Assembly: GCF_036549475.1 (NCBI RefSeq)
Contig: NZ_JAZHLI010000023.1
Location: 1 to 64,000 of the forward strand
Direction of reading: 5' to 3'
Origin: Aurantimonas sp036549475
Lineage (GTDB): Bacteria > Pseudomonadota > Alphaproteobacteria > Rhizobiales > Rhizobiaceae
Length of the DNA: 64,000 bases
The translations under genes were made by a program, and so were the position numbers. A model generated the notes under the pieces. That model was given only the letters and a program-made list of their open reading frames with translations. It was not told the origin of the DNA and did not search any database. Below are positions 18,100 through 27,318 of the stretch, piece after piece (position 1 is the stretch's first letter; each line of letters starts with the position of its first letter).

Positions 18100-19968
18100 A
18101 TGGAACAATTTTTCGATGTCGTCGTCATCGGCGGCGGTCATGCCGGTTGCGAAGCCGCCAGTGCAGCAACACGCGCGGGCGCCAGCACCGCCCTCGTCAC
18201 CCACCGCTTCGACACGATCGGGGCAATGAGCTGCAATCCCGCGATCGGTGGGATCGGCAAGGGTCATCTCGTGCGTGAGATCGACGCGCTCGGCGGTCTG
18301 ATGGGTCAGGTTGCCGACGCCGCCGGCATTCAGTTCCGCCTCCTGAACCGGCGCAAGGGTCCCGCGGTGCGCGGGCCCAGGACCCAGGCCGACCGCCGGC
18401 TCTACCGCGAGGCGATGCAGGCGGCGATCCGCGCCCAGTCGGGGCTCGACGTGATCGAGGGCGACGTGGCCGATCTCACCCTCAATGCAGACAACCGCGT
18501 CACCGGCGTGGTTCTCGGCGACGGTCGCCGCATTGGCTGCCGGGCCGTCGTGCTGACGACCGGCACGTTCCTCTCCGGCCTCATCCACATCGGCAACCGC
18601 AAGATCCCGGCCGGTCGCATGGGCGAGGATGCCTCGACGGGCCTGTCGGCGACGCTGGACCGCCTCGGCCTGACCCTCGGCCGCCTGAAGACCGGAACGC
18701 CGGCCAGGCTCGACGGGCGCACGATCGACTGGGAGGGTCTCGACCGCCAGGCGCCGGACGACGTGCCCGTTCCTTTCTCCTATCTGACCACGACGATCGC
18801 CAATCGGCAGATCGATTGCGGCATCACCCGGACGACACCGGAGACCCACCGGATCATCCGCGACAATCTCGGTCGGTCGGCACTCTATTCCGGGCAGATC
18901 GCCGGCAACGGCCCGCGTTACTGCCCGTCCATCGAGGACAAGATCGTCAAGTTCGGCGATAGGGATGGCCACCAGATCTTCCTGGAACCGGAAGGGCTGG
19001 ATGACGACACCATCTATCCCAACGGGCTGTCGACCTCCCTGCCCGAGGACGTCCAGACCCTGTTCCTGCGATCCATCCCGGGGCTGGAGCGGGTGGAACT
19101 GCGCAAGCCGGGCTACGCCATCGAATACGATCACGTGGATCCTCGCGAGCTGGACCGGAGGCTGGCGGTGCGCCGCGCCGAGGGGCTGTTCCTGGCCGGC
19201 CAGATCAACGGCACGACGGGTTACGAGGAAGCCGCTGCACAGGGGCTCATTGCCGGCCTCAATGCGGCGCTGCTTGCGGCGGGCAGTGCGGCGGTCACCC
19301 TCGGCCGGGCCGACGCCTACATTGGCGTGATGGTCGACGATCTCACCCGGGCGGGCGTGTCGGAACCCTATCGCATGTTCACGTCACGGGCGGAGTTCCG
19401 CCTGTCGCTGCGCGCCGACAATGCCGACCGGCGGCTGACACCGCTCGGCCTGTCGCTGGGGATCATCGATGCGGAGCGCCGCGCGGTCTTCGAGGCCAGC
19501 GAGACCGCGCTCGAGGGCGCACGCGCCCAGCTCGAAGCTGCCACCCTCACCCCATCCCAAGCCCAGCGCCATGGGCTGCCGGTCAATCTCGACGGACGTC
19601 GTCGCTCGGCCTGGCAGCTGCTGTCGCAGACCGACGTGGATCTCGATCGTCTGGCGCAGGTCTGGCCGGAGCTGGCCGGGCTGAGCGGCCCGATCCGTGA
19701 TCGGATCGAGATCGAGGCGGCTTATGACGTGTATCTCGACCGCCAGCGCCGCGATCAGGAGCGGCTGCGACGGGACGAGAAGCGCGCGCTCCCGGCCGAC
19801 CTCGACTATACGGCCATGGTGGGACTCTCCAACGAATTGCGGCAGAAGCTGATGGATCGTCGCCCCGCCTCGATTGCCGAGGCCGAAGCCATAGACGGCA
19901 TGACGCCGGCGGCCCTGGCCATCATCCTGGTCACCTTGCGACGCACGGAGACAGCCCGTGCGGCGTGA
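18100..19968 (+). CDS. mnmG: tRNA uridine-5-carboxymethylaminomethyl enzyme MnmG (GidA)
   Basis: FAD-dependent partner of MnmE in wobble-uridine modification. The 622-residue protein begins with the FAD-binding VVIGGGHAGCEAASAATRAG at residues 7-26. It shows MSCNPAIGGIGKGHLVREID near 43, the GPAVRGPRTQADR segment near 90, TGTFLSG near 155, the Cys-bearing RYCPSIEDKIVKF near 272, and the EPYRMFTSRAEFRLSLRADN signature near 422. The C-terminal helical domain that binds MnmE is complete. It lies 125 bp after mnmE and overlaps rsmG by 11 bp. Confidence 0.97.
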   Translation: MEQFFDVVVIGGGHAGCEAASAATRAGASTALVTHRFDTIGAMSCNPAIGGIGKGHLVREIDALGGLMGQVADAAGIQFRLLNRRKGPAVRGPRTQADRRLYREAMQAAIRAQSGLDVIEGDVADLTLNADNRVTGVVLGDGRRIGCRAVVLTTGTFLSGLIHIGNRKIPAGRMGEDASTGLSATLDRLGLTLGRLKTGTPARLDGRTIDWEGLDRQAPDDVPVPFSYLTTTIANRQIDCGITRTTPETHRIIRDNLGRSALYSGQIAGNGPRYCPSIEDKIVKFGDRDGHQIFLEPEGLDDDTIYPNGLSTSLPEDVQTLFLRSIPGLERVELRKPGYAIEYDHVDPRELDRRLAVRRAEGLFLAGQINGTTGYEEAAAQGLIAGLNAALLAAGSAAVTLGRADAYIGVMVDDLTRAGVSEPYRMFTSRAEFRLSLRADNADRRLTPLGLSLGIIDAERRAVFEASETALEGARAQLEAATLTPSQAQRHGLPVNLDGRRRSAWQLLSQTDVDLDRLAQVWPELAGLSGPIRDRIEIEAAYDVYLDRQRRDQERLRRDEKRALPADLDYTAMVGLSNELRQKLMDRRPASIAEAEAIDGMTPAALAIILVTLRRTETARAA

Positions 19969-20677
19969 TCGCGATTCGGAGCGGCCGGCCCGGCCCTATG
20001 TCAGGCCTCCCCAGACGCCGCCACGCAGGAGACCCCGTGCCGCCGATGTCGCAGCGGCGCAGGAAGCCGGCCGCGCGGAATTTCTCGCCTCGCACGATGT
20101 TTCACGTGAAACGCTGGATCGGCTCGACCGCTACGTTGCGCTTTTGACCGACTGGCAGAAACGGATCAATCTGATCGCGCAGGCCACTATCGGGGATGTC
20201 TGGACGCGGCATGTCGCTGATTCGCTGGAGCTGGAACGGCATCTGCCGCAGGCTGCGACCTGCGTCGATCTCGGTTCGGGTGCAGGGCTGCCGGGCATCA
20301 TAGTCGCGGCTAGCAGGCCCCAGATGTCCGTGGATCTGATCGAAGCCAATGCCAAGAAGATCGCCTTCCTGCGCGCCGCCCAGCGCGAACTGGGCCTCAA
20401 GGGAACTGCCCACGGGGCTCGGATCGAGGATTGCGGTCCGGTTCTGGCGGGGGCCGACATCGTCACCGCGCGGGCGCTCGCGTCGCTTTCCGACCTGTTC
20501 GCCCTGGTCACCCCGCATATCCGTCCGGGGACACGCTGCTTCTTCCAGAAGGGGCGCAACCATGAACAGGAAATTAACGCAGCGACTGCCCATTGGCGAT
20601 TCCGCGTGATAAAGCATGAAACGACACTCGAAGACGGATCTGTCGTCCTCGAGCTCGACGATATCGCGCCGCTGTGA
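19958..20677 (+). CDS. rsmG: 16S rRNA (guanine527-N7)-methyltransferase RsmG (GidB)
   Basis: Uses S-adenosylmethionine to methylate G527 of 16S rRNA. 239 residues from a GTG start at 19958 that overlaps mnmG and follows GGAGA. Motifs: LTDWQKRINLIAQ near 63, DVWTRHVADSLEL near 80, the SAM-binding CVDLGSGAGLPGI near 105 and TARALASLSDLFAL near 168. The N-terminal 45 residues are basic and longer than in E. coli. Residues VSRET near 49 are encoded by a parS site. Its stop overlaps an alternative parA start. Confidence 0.94.
   Translation: MRRDRDSERPARPYVRPPQTPPRRRPRAADVAAAQEAGRAEFLASHDVSRETLDRLDRYVALLTDWQKRINLIAQATIGDVWTRHVADSLELERHLPQAATCVDLGSGAGLPGIIVAASRPQMSVDLIEANAKKIAFLRAAQRELGLKGTAHGARIEDCGPVLAGADIVTARALASLSDLFALVTPHIRPGTRCFFQKGRNHEQEINAATAHWRFRVIKHETTLEDGSVVLELDDIAPL
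20098..20113. promoter_or_regulatory. parS site inside rsmG
   Basis: TGTTTCACGTGAAACG matches 15 of 16 bases of the parS consensus. It codes for the VSRET segment in the N-terminal extension of RsmG and lies about 0.7 kb before parA. Confidence 0.85.
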
Positions 20678-20760
20678 GCGGCGACAGCCTCGGCGCAGAC
20701 GGACCGGCAGCTTTCCGGCCGGCGACCGGAATCGCCGCTTGGCGGAGCGGGAGCGGATCG

Positions 20761-21570
20761 ATGGATGCGATTAGCGGACGGCCGATGCGGATCATCACGA
20801 TAGCGAACCAGAAGGGCGGGGTCGGCAAGACGACCACCGCCATCAATCTCGCCACCGCCCTCGCCGCGATCGGCAAGCGTGCGCTGCTGATCGATCTCGA
20901 TCCCCAGGGCAATGCTTCGACCGGGCTCGGGATCGACCGGGACAATCGCGAGGTCTCGTCCTACGACGTCCTGACCGAGAAGGCGTCGATCACCGAGGCC
21001 GCCATGGCGACCGCCGTTCCCAACCTCAGCCTGATCCCGTCGACGCTCGACCTGCTCGGCCTCGAGATGGAAATCGCCGGCGCCATGGGCCGCGCCTACC
21101 GGCTGCGCGACGCGCTGCATTTCCACCAGGTCGAAACGCCGCAATTCGACTTCGTGCTGATCGACTGCCCGCCTTCGCTCAATCTCCTGACCATCAATGC
21201 GATGGCCGCGGCCGATTCCATCCTCGTGCCGCTGCAATGCGAGTTCTTCGCCTTGGAAGGGCTGAGCCAGCTGCTGCAGACGGTCGAGCAGGTGCGCGAT
21301 TCCCTGAACCCTTCCCTCGACCTGCACGGCATCGTGCTGACCATGTATGACGGCCGCAACAATCTGGCAGCCCAGGTGGTACGGGACGTGCGCTCCTATA
21401 TGGGCGACCACGTCTATGACACGATCATCCCGCGCAATGTGCGCGTGTCCGAAGCGCCGTCCTTCGGCAAGCCGGCGATCCTCTACGACATGAAATGTCC
21501 GGGCAGCCAGGCCTATATCCGGCTGGCCTCGGAGATCATCCAGCGCGAACGCGGGCTGCAGGCAGCATGA
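20761..21570 (+). CDS. parA: chromosome-partitioning ATPase ParA
   Basis: Walker-type ATPase that, with ParB and parS, moves newly copied origin regions apart. 269 residues from the ATG at 20761. The deviant Walker A KGGVGKTT is at about residues 18-25, DLDPQGNAS near 46, the Walker B-type FDFVLIDCPPSLNLLT near 127, and the DNA-binding C-terminal region. A GTG at 20674 overlapping the rsmG stop would add 29 non-conserved residues. The ATG has a GGAGCGG site upstream. Operon with parB. Confidence 0.95.
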   Translation: MDAISGRPMRIITIANQKGGVGKTTTAINLATALAAIGKRALLIDLDPQGNASTGLGIDRDNREVSSYDVLTEKASITEAAMATAVPNLSLIPSTLDLLGLEMEIAGAMGRAYRLRDALHFHQVETPQFDFVLIDCPPSLNLLTINAMAAADSILVPLQCEFFALEGLSQLLQTVEQVRDSLNPSLDLHGIVLTMYDGRNNLAAQVVRDVRSYMGDHVYDTIIPRNVRVSEAPSFGKPAILYDMKCPGSQAYIRLASEIIQRERGLQAA

Positions 21571-21665
21571 ACAACTTCCGATACGGCGATCACGGAAGGA
21601 CCAGCGATAACCCCGATGCCACGAGCGGGGACGGCGCCGACGCGCCGAGGAACGGGGAGACGAAG

Positions 21666-22649
21666 ATGAATGAAGACAAGTCGCGCCAGCGTCTCGGGCG
21701 CGGGCTGGCCTCGCTGATCGGCGCCAGTGCCGCCGCCCCTGCCCGCCCCGGCCAAGGCTTCGGTGCCCAGGCAGAGCAGCCGGCGCCGCCGGCGATTCCC
21801 GCCGAGCGGCACATCTCCATCGATGCGATCTCGCCGAACCCCAACAATCCGCGCCGCACCTTCCACGAAGCCGATCTCGACGATCTGACCGCGTCGGTGC
21901 GCAATCACGGCGTGGTGCAGCCGCTGCTGGTGCGGCCGCGGCCGGGCGAACCCGACGGCTACGAGATCGTGGCCGGCGAGCGCCGCTGGCGTGCGGCGCG
22001 CGCGGCCGGGCTCAAGGAAGTGCCCGTCGTCCTGCGCGAGATCGGCGACCGCCAATCGCTGGAGATTGCGATCATCGAGAATGTCCAGCGCGCCGACCTC
22101 AATGCGGTCGAGGAAGCGCAGGGCTACGAGATGCTGATCAACGAGCATGGCTATACCCAGGCCGACCTCGCCGATGTCTTGGGCAAGAGCCGCAGCCATG
22201 TGGCGAACACGCTGCGGCTGCTGAAGCTGCCGGAGGAAGTGCGCACCATGGTGGCGAGCGGCACGCTGTCGCCCGGCGCTGCCCGCACGGTGGTCACGGC
22301 CGAGGATCCGGTCTCCGTCGCGCGCCAGATCGTGTCGCGCGGGCTCAGCGTGCGCGAGGCAGAGGAGCTGGCTCGCCAGCCTGCGGGCGAGGTCGCCGCC
22401 CCGAAGAAGCCCGCCGGCGGCAAAAGCGTGTCGACCCGCAGGGCAGCTCCGGAGAAGGATTCCGACGCGCTGGCGCTCGAGCGGCTGTTGGCCGAACTGC
22501 TCGGTATGCCCGTGGAGATCGAGGTGAAGGGCGACGGCGGTTCGATCCGGATCGAATACGCCGACCTTGAACAGCTCGACGAGATTTGCGGGCTGCTGCA
22601 GACGCGCGCGCAGCGCCCGTCCGACACGCCGCGGGTGCGCGAACTCTAG
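21666..22649 (+). CDS. parB: chromosome-partitioning protein ParB
   Basis: CTPase clamp that loads at parS sites and spreads along nearby DNA. 327 residues from the ATG at 21666, beginning with the conserved KSRQRLGRGLASLIG (ParA-contact motif). It has ISPNPNNPRRTF near 55, the CTP-binding GERRWRAARAAG near 103 and ENVQRADLNAVEEA near 138. The helix-turn-helix is TQADLADVLGKSRSHVANTL near 163, and the C-terminal dimer domain ends the protein. An in-frame ATG at 21567 overlaps the parA stop and would add 33 polar residues. The later start has the better family fit and a GGAGA site. Confidence 0.95.
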   Translation: MNEDKSRQRLGRGLASLIGASAAAPARPGQGFGAQAEQPAPPAIPAERHISIDAISPNPNNPRRTFHEADLDDLTASVRNHGVVQPLLVRPRPGEPDGYEIVAGERRWRAARAAGLKEVPVVLREIGDRQSLEIAIIENVQRADLNAVEEAQGYEMLINEHGYTQADLADVLGKSRSHVANTLRLLKLPEEVRTMVASGTLSPGAARTVVTAEDPVSVARQIVSRGLSVREAEELARQPAGEVAAPKKPAGGKSVSTRRAAPEKDSDALALERLLAELLGMPVEIEVKGDGGSIRIEYADLEQLDEICGLLQTRAQRPSDTPRVREL

Positions 22650-22676
22650 GCTTTTCGGCTCAAAGTCAGGCGCATC

Positions 22677-22692
22677 TGTTTCACGTGAAACA
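22677..22692. promoter_or_regulatory. perfect parS site downstream of parB
   Basis: TGTTTCACGTGAAACA matches the parS consensus at all 16 positions. Its palindrome extends one further base pair on each side. It lies in the 123-bp gap between convergent parB and holA, where no other element is needed to explain it. Confidence 0.92.
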
Positions 22693-22772
22693 GGTGCGTG
22701 GATTGGCGCGACGGGGCGTCCCGCAAGAAGTGCCGGCTCGGACGGCGGCGTGTTATTGTGGGAGAGAAACCG

Positions 22773-23816
22773 TCAGGCCCGGCCTGCGCGCAGCCGCGCT
22801 GCTTCGACGGCGACGTCGAGCAGGGTCTGCCGCGTGATGGTCAAGGCAAGTCCGCTCTCCTTGCGGCTGGCCAGAATGTCCGCATCGATCCGCTGCAGGA
22901 TGGCGGTGATCGCATCCAGGGGCCAGGCTGACAGCGCGGCTTCCATGGCGTGCTTGCGCCGGAAATGCGGACGCCGACGTTCCACCACCCGGCCGACCGG
23001 TTCGCCGCCCTTCTCCACCATCTCGCGCATCGTCTGCAATTGCTGGAAATAGCGCAGCAATTGCTGGTGCAGCTGGAAGGTGGCGGTGCCTGCCGAGACC
23101 AGGCGGTCGATCAGATGCGGCAGCCGCCGCACCTCGCCGCTGGCCGCCGCATCGATCGTTTCCTCCAGCGTGTCGGCCGAGACGTCGCCGACGATGGCCC
23201 GCACGTCGGCTTCGGTCACCGAGGGCGCTCCCAGCGCGTAGAGGCAGAGCTTGCGGATCTCGCCGCGCGAGGCGATGCGGTTGGCGCCGAGGCGGGAGCG
23301 CAGCTCGTCGCGGGCCTCGCGATCAATGGTCAGCCCGCTCTCGCGCATCTCGTCGTCGATCATGCGGTCGATCGCCCGGCCCTCGTCCTGGTAGCAGGGC
23401 AAGGCGATGGCGAATTTGCCGCGTTCGGCGTTGGCGCGCAGGGCCGAAGTCTTCTTTAGGTCGCCGGCCTCGAGGATGACGATGGCGCCGTCGAGCTTGC
23501 GGGCCGCCAGATCGCCCACGGCATCGGCCAGCGACTTGCCGTTGCCGGCACTGCGCACCCGGATCAGGCGCGTGCCGCCGAACATGGAGACGGTCTGGGC
23601 CTCGTCATAGAGGCGGCCGATGTCCTTCTCCAACTCGTCGGCCGCCAGCGTGACGGCCGCGAAGGGATCGTTGCGGTCGATCCCGGAGAGTTCGGCGATC
23701 TTTTCCGAACGCTCGGATACGAGGCCGGGATCGGGGCCGTAGAGGAGGATGACCGGATAGGAGAAATCGGGCCGCGAGAGGAAGGCTTCGACCTCGCCGG
23801 GTTTCTTCTGCGCCAT
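22773..23816 (-). CDS. holA: DNA polymerase III delta subunit
   Basis: The clamp-loader subunit that opens the sliding clamp. 347 residues from the ATG at 23816 (MAQKKPGEVEAFLSRPDFSY), with VILLYGPDPGLVSERSEKIA near 20, the GGTRLIRVRSAG region near 75, and the domain III helices near 240-340. Members diverge strongly, and recognition rests on these blocks and on the usual position next to lptE and leuS. In-frame sequence before the ATG is not conserved. Confidence 0.9.
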   Translation of the reverse strand: MAQKKPGEVEAFLSRPDFSYPVILLYGPDPGLVSERSEKIAELSGIDRNDPFAAVTLAADELEKDIGRLYDEAQTVSMFGGTRLIRVRSAGNGKSLADAVGDLAARKLDGAIVILEAGDLKKTSALRANAERGKFAIALPCYQDEGRAIDRMIDDEMRESGLTIDREARDELRSRLGANRIASRGEIRKLCLYALGAPSVTEADVRAIVGDVSADTLEETIDAAASGEVRRLPHLIDRLVSAGTATFQLHQQLLRYFQQLQTMREMVEKGGEPVGRVVERRRPHFRRKHAMEAALSAWPLDAITAILQRIDADILASRKESGLALTITRQTLLDVAVEAARLRAGRA

Positions 23817-23899
23817 GGTCGGACGTCCCCGTTGCGCGAGCGCGGCGGGCGCTCGCATCCTTCATGCCGTGCCGGCGTCTCCCCCGGGAACGGGCCTAC

Positions 23900-23995
23900 A
23901 GCATCGGTCCGAAAACCGGAATCGATTTTCGGACCGATGCTGAGATTCAACAGGTTAGAGCGCCGTTGTGCCTCCGTCAGACGCACGGCGCTCTA
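23900..23995. repeat. two-hairpin mosaic element (RIME-like)
   Basis: The first hairpin has 16-bp perfect arms, AGCATCGGTCCGAAAA (23900-23915) and TTTTCGGACCGATGCT (23926-23941). The second has TAGAGCGCCGT (23956-23966) and ACGGCGCTCTA (23985-23995). The shape and the GGAATCGATTTTCGG-type core resemble the dispersed intergenic mosaic elements of rhizobia. Its right end supplies the TAG stop codon of lptE. It may also end holA-lptE transcripts or stabilise them. Confidence 0.7.
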
Positions 23996-24541
23996 GACGC
24001 CGGCCTTTGTCAGAGCGCGGGCGATCTCGAGTTCGAGCTGCGCCGCCACGGCCTCTGCGGCCTGTTCGCGCGCGTCGATGACGGCCCGTTGGCTCTGGTA
24101 GAGTTGACCGGTGCGGTCGAAGGGCACCGTCTCGGTCCGTGTGCCGGTGGCCAGGACTGTGCCGTCGCTCACGCGCGTCAGGACGAAGGTCGCGGTCATG
24201 TGGTAGAGCGACGTTGCCGCCTGCCCGCCGGGTTCGACCGCAATTCCGATCTCGCTGCCGCTGCCGGTGAGGCTGACAGCGTAGAGCGGCTCACTGACTC
24301 GCTTGCCCTGGTTGAGACGGAACAGCAGCGCGTTGCGGATGATCTGGACGGTGCGGGTGCCGGCTTCGGAGACCGCAATGCGGCCGCGCAGGGAGACAAG
24401 CTGCCCGTTCGGCGCGACGATGTCGGTGGTCAGGCCACCGGCATAAAGTGGCCGCCCGATGCAGCCCGACAAAGCGAGGCCGCCAGCCAGGAAACAGAGC
24501 GCCGCCAGGGCGCGAGGCCGGCCCGCATCAAACAACGACAT
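23993..24541 (-). CDS. lptE: LPS-assembly lipoprotein LptE
   Basis: Outer-membrane lipoprotein that plugs LptD and helps insert lipopolysaccharide. 182 residues with an N-terminal signal and lipobox LALSGC (Cys27), then the family-like RPLYAGG and a mixed alpha/beta domain. Sequence conservation in this family is low. The strongest support is the place between leuS and holA, the same as in other proteobacteria. It overlaps the leuS stop by 14 bp. The last bases are supplied by the mosaic repeat. Confidence 0.88.
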   Translation of the reverse strand: MSLFDAGRPRALAALCFLAGGLALSGCIGRPLYAGGLTTDIVAPNGQLVSLRGRIAVSEAGTRTVQIIRNALLFRLNQGKRVSEPLYAVSLTGSGSEIGIAVEPGGQAATSLYHMTATFVLTRVSDGTVLATGTRTETVPFDRTGQLYQSQRAVIDAREQAAEAVAAQLELEIARALTKAGV

Positions 24542-27146
24542 TGACGATTCTCCCGGGGACGACCACGACGCGCTTGGGCGAGCTGCCGGCCAGCGCTGCC
24601 TGCACGAAATCGAGCGCCAGCGCTGCCTGTTCGATGTCAGGTTTGCCGGCGGAAGCCGGTACGGTCAAGTCACCACGCTTCTTGCCGTTGATCTGGACCG
24701 GCAGGGAGACACTGTCGTCCTTCAGCAGCGCCGGATCGACCTGCGGCCAGGGTGTGGCGGCAGCGAGACCGTCCATGCCCAGTGTCGTCCAGCATTCCTC
24801 GGCCAGATGCGGCATCATCGGCGCGATCAGGCGCACGAGAATGGTCAGGGCTTCGCGCGCGGCGGCCCTCAGCGCCGGGTCGCTGTCGGCCGATATGCCC
24901 GACAGGGACGCGGCGAGCGTGTTCACCAGTTCGTAGACGCGTGCGACGGCCTTGTTGAAGCCGAGACGCTCGATGTCCTCGGCGACGCCGGCTGCGGCGC
25001 GGTGGGACGCGCGGCGGATGGTCAGGACCGCCTCATCCTCGGATTGCGGGGTGCCGCCGGCATCCGCGATGCGGGGCGCTGTCTCCGATACCAGGCGCCA
25101 AAGGCGCTGGACAAAGCGATGGGCGCCCTCGACGCCGGATTCTGTCCAGATCACGTCGCGGTCCGGCGGGGAGTCGGAGAGCATGAACCAGCGCGCCGTG
25201 TCGGCGCCATAGGAGGCGATGATGTCGTCCGGGTCGACGACGTTCTTCTTGGACTTCGACATCTTCTCGATGCCGCCGATCTCGATCGCGGCGCCGGTCG
25301 ACAGGCGCGTCGCAGTCCGGATCCCCTCCCCTTCGGTGATCGACACGTCCACCGGCGCGATCCATTCGCGGCCGTCGCGATAGGTCTCGTGGACGACCAT
25401 GCCCTGGGTGAACAGGCCCCTGAACGGCTCGTCGAGATCGACATGGCCGCAGGCGCGCATCGCCCGAACGAAGAAGCGCGAATAGAGCAGATGCAGGATC
25501 GCGTGCTCGATGCCGCCGATATACTGGTCCACCGGCAGCCAGGCATTGGCCGCCTGGGGATCGGTCGGCTCGTAGGCCTGTGGTGCTGTGAAGCGGGCGA
25601 AATACCAGGAGGAATCGACGAAGGTATCCATCGTGTCGGTCTCGCGCCGCGCCTTGCCGCCGCATTGCGGGCAGGTAGCGTCGCGCCAGGTCGGATGGCG
25701 ATCGAGCGGGTTGCCGGGCTTGTCGAAATCGATGTCGTCGGGCAGTTCGACCGGCAGATTCTCCCTGGCCTCGGGCACCACGCCACAGGCCTCGCAATGC
25801 AGGACAGGTATCGGGCAGCCCCAGTAGCGCTGGCGCGAGATGCCCCAGTCGCGCAGGCGGAAATTCACCTGACGCTCGGCCTGGGGCCTCCCGTCCAGCG
25901 TGGTCGCCTCCAGTCGTTCGGCGACCGCGTCGAAGGCGGCATCGGGCGACATGCCGTCCAGAAAGGCCGAATGGCACATCGTCCCGTCGCCGACATAGGC
26001 CTCCGTACCGACCGCGAAGCTGTCGGCGTCGGCGCCTTCCGGCAGGACGACGGCACGCACCGGCAGGTCGTATTTGCGGGCGAAGTCGAGGTCGCGCTGG
26101 TCATGGGCCGGGCAGCCGAAGATCGCGCCGGTGCCGTAATCCAGGAGCACGAAATTCGCCACATAGACCGGCAGTTTCCAGGCCGGGTCGAAGGGATGGG
26201 TGACGGAAATCCCCGTCAGCATGCCCTTCTTCTCGGCGGTTTCCAGCGCGGCGGCGGACGTGCCCTGGCGGCGGCAGTCGGCGATGAAGGCCTGCAGCTC
26301 CGGGTTGGTCTCGGCGGCTTTGGCGGCCAGCGGATGATCGGCGGCGACGGCCACGAAGGAGGCGCCGAACAGCGTGTCGGGCCGGGTGGTGAAGACGGTG
26401 ACGTCATCGAAGCCTTCGGGCTTCGTGGCGCCATCCAGCGCCCAGCGCACCAGCAGGCCCTCAGACTTGCCGATCCAGTTCTTCTGCATCAGCCGGACCT
26501 TCTCCGGCCAGCCCGGCAGATGGTCGAGGGCCGCCAGCAGATCGTCGGCGAAATCCGTGATGCGGAAGAACCACTGGGTCAGTTCGCGCTGCTCGACATC
26601 GGCGCCCGAGCGCCAGCCCTTGCCGTCGATCACTTGCTCGTTGGCCAGCACGGTCATGTCGACCGGGTCCCAGTTGACCTTGGATTTCTTGCGGTAGGCC
26701 AGGCCCTTGGCCAGGAAGTCGAGGAACAACATCTGCTGGCGGTGGTAGTATTCGACGTCGCAGGTCGCGAATTCCCGGCTCCAGTCCAGGGACAGGCCCA
26801 TGGATTTGAGCTGGCCGCGCATCGTCGCGATGTTCTGGTAGGTCCATTCGCGCGGATGCACCTTGTTCTGCATCGCGGCGTTCTCGGCGGGCATGCCGAA
26901 GGCGTCCCAGCCCATCGGGTGCAGCACGTTGTAGCCCTTGGCCCGGCGGTAGCGCGCGACCACGTCGCCCATGGCATAATTGCGCACATGGCCCATATGG
27001 ATGCGGCCCGAGGGATAGGGAAACATCTCGAGGACGTAGTATTTCTCGCCCGGGGCGTCTGTCCGCGTTTCGAACAGCTTTGCCTCGTTCCAGGCCTTCT
27101 GCCAGCGAGGTTCGGATGCGCGGGGATTGTAGCGTTCTGTGGTCAT
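24528..27146 (-). CDS. leuS: leucyl-tRNA synthetase
   Basis: Charges tRNA-Leu with leucine in the cytoplasm. 872 residues, the usual length, from the ATG at 27146 (MTTERYNPRASEPRWQKAW). The class I HIGH motif is PYPSGRIHMGH at residues 43-53, WDPVDMTVLANEQV near 150, the CP1 editing domain in the middle (near 230-420), and the KMSKS motif at about 628-632 (EKMSKSKKNV). The C-terminal tRNA-binding domain is present. Longer in-frame upstream sequence overlaps the opposite gene and is not conserved. First gene of leuS-lptE-holA. Confidence 0.98.
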   Translation of the reverse strand: MTTERYNPRASEPRWQKAWNEAKLFETRTDAPGEKYYVLEMFPYPSGRIHMGHVRNYAMGDVVARYRRAKGYNVLHPMGWDAFGMPAENAAMQNKVHPREWTYQNIATMRGQLKSMGLSLDWSREFATCDVEYYHRQQMLFLDFLAKGLAYRKKSKVNWDPVDMTVLANEQVIDGKGWRSGADVEQRELTQWFFRITDFADDLLAALDHLPGWPEKVRLMQKNWIGKSEGLLVRWALDGATKPEGFDDVTVFTTRPDTLFGASFVAVAADHPLAAKAAETNPELQAFIADCRRQGTSAAALETAEKKGMLTGISVTHPFDPAWKLPVYVANFVLLDYGTGAIFGCPAHDQRDLDFARKYDLPVRAVVLPEGADADSFAVGTEAYVGDGTMCHSAFLDGMSPDAAFDAVAERLEATTLDGRPQAERQVNFRLRDWGISRQRYWGCPIPVLHCEACGVVPEARENLPVELPDDIDFDKPGNPLDRHPTWRDATCPQCGGKARRETDTMDTFVDSSWYFARFTAPQAYEPTDPQAANAWLPVDQYIGGIEHAILHLLYSRFFVRAMRACGHVDLDEPFRGLFTQGMVVHETYRDGREWIAPVDVSITEGEGIRTATRLSTGAAIEIGGIEKMSKSKKNVVDPDDIIASYGADTARWFMLSDSPPDRDVIWTESGVEGAHRFVQRLWRLVSETAPRIADAGGTPQSEDEAVLTIRRASHRAAAGVAEDIERLGFNKAVARVYELVNTLAASLSGISADSDPALRAAAREALTILVRLIAPMMPHLAEECWTTLGMDGLAAATPWPQVDPALLKDDSVSLPVQINGKKRGDLTVPASAGKPDIEQAALALDFVQAALAGSSPKRVVVVPGRIVNVVV

Positions 27147-27318
27147 GCGGCCGATCGCGAAGCTGGTCCGGCCGGATGGGGACCGGCAGGTATTGGGGGA
27201 TGCGGCTTGACTTACTCTCTTGTCGCGCCCGCGTTCAACACGAGGGGGCGGAAAATCCGCCGAATCTCGGCAAATGTGATGCAGGCGGGCGATGATGGCC
27301 CGCCGGAAGGGAGACGGC

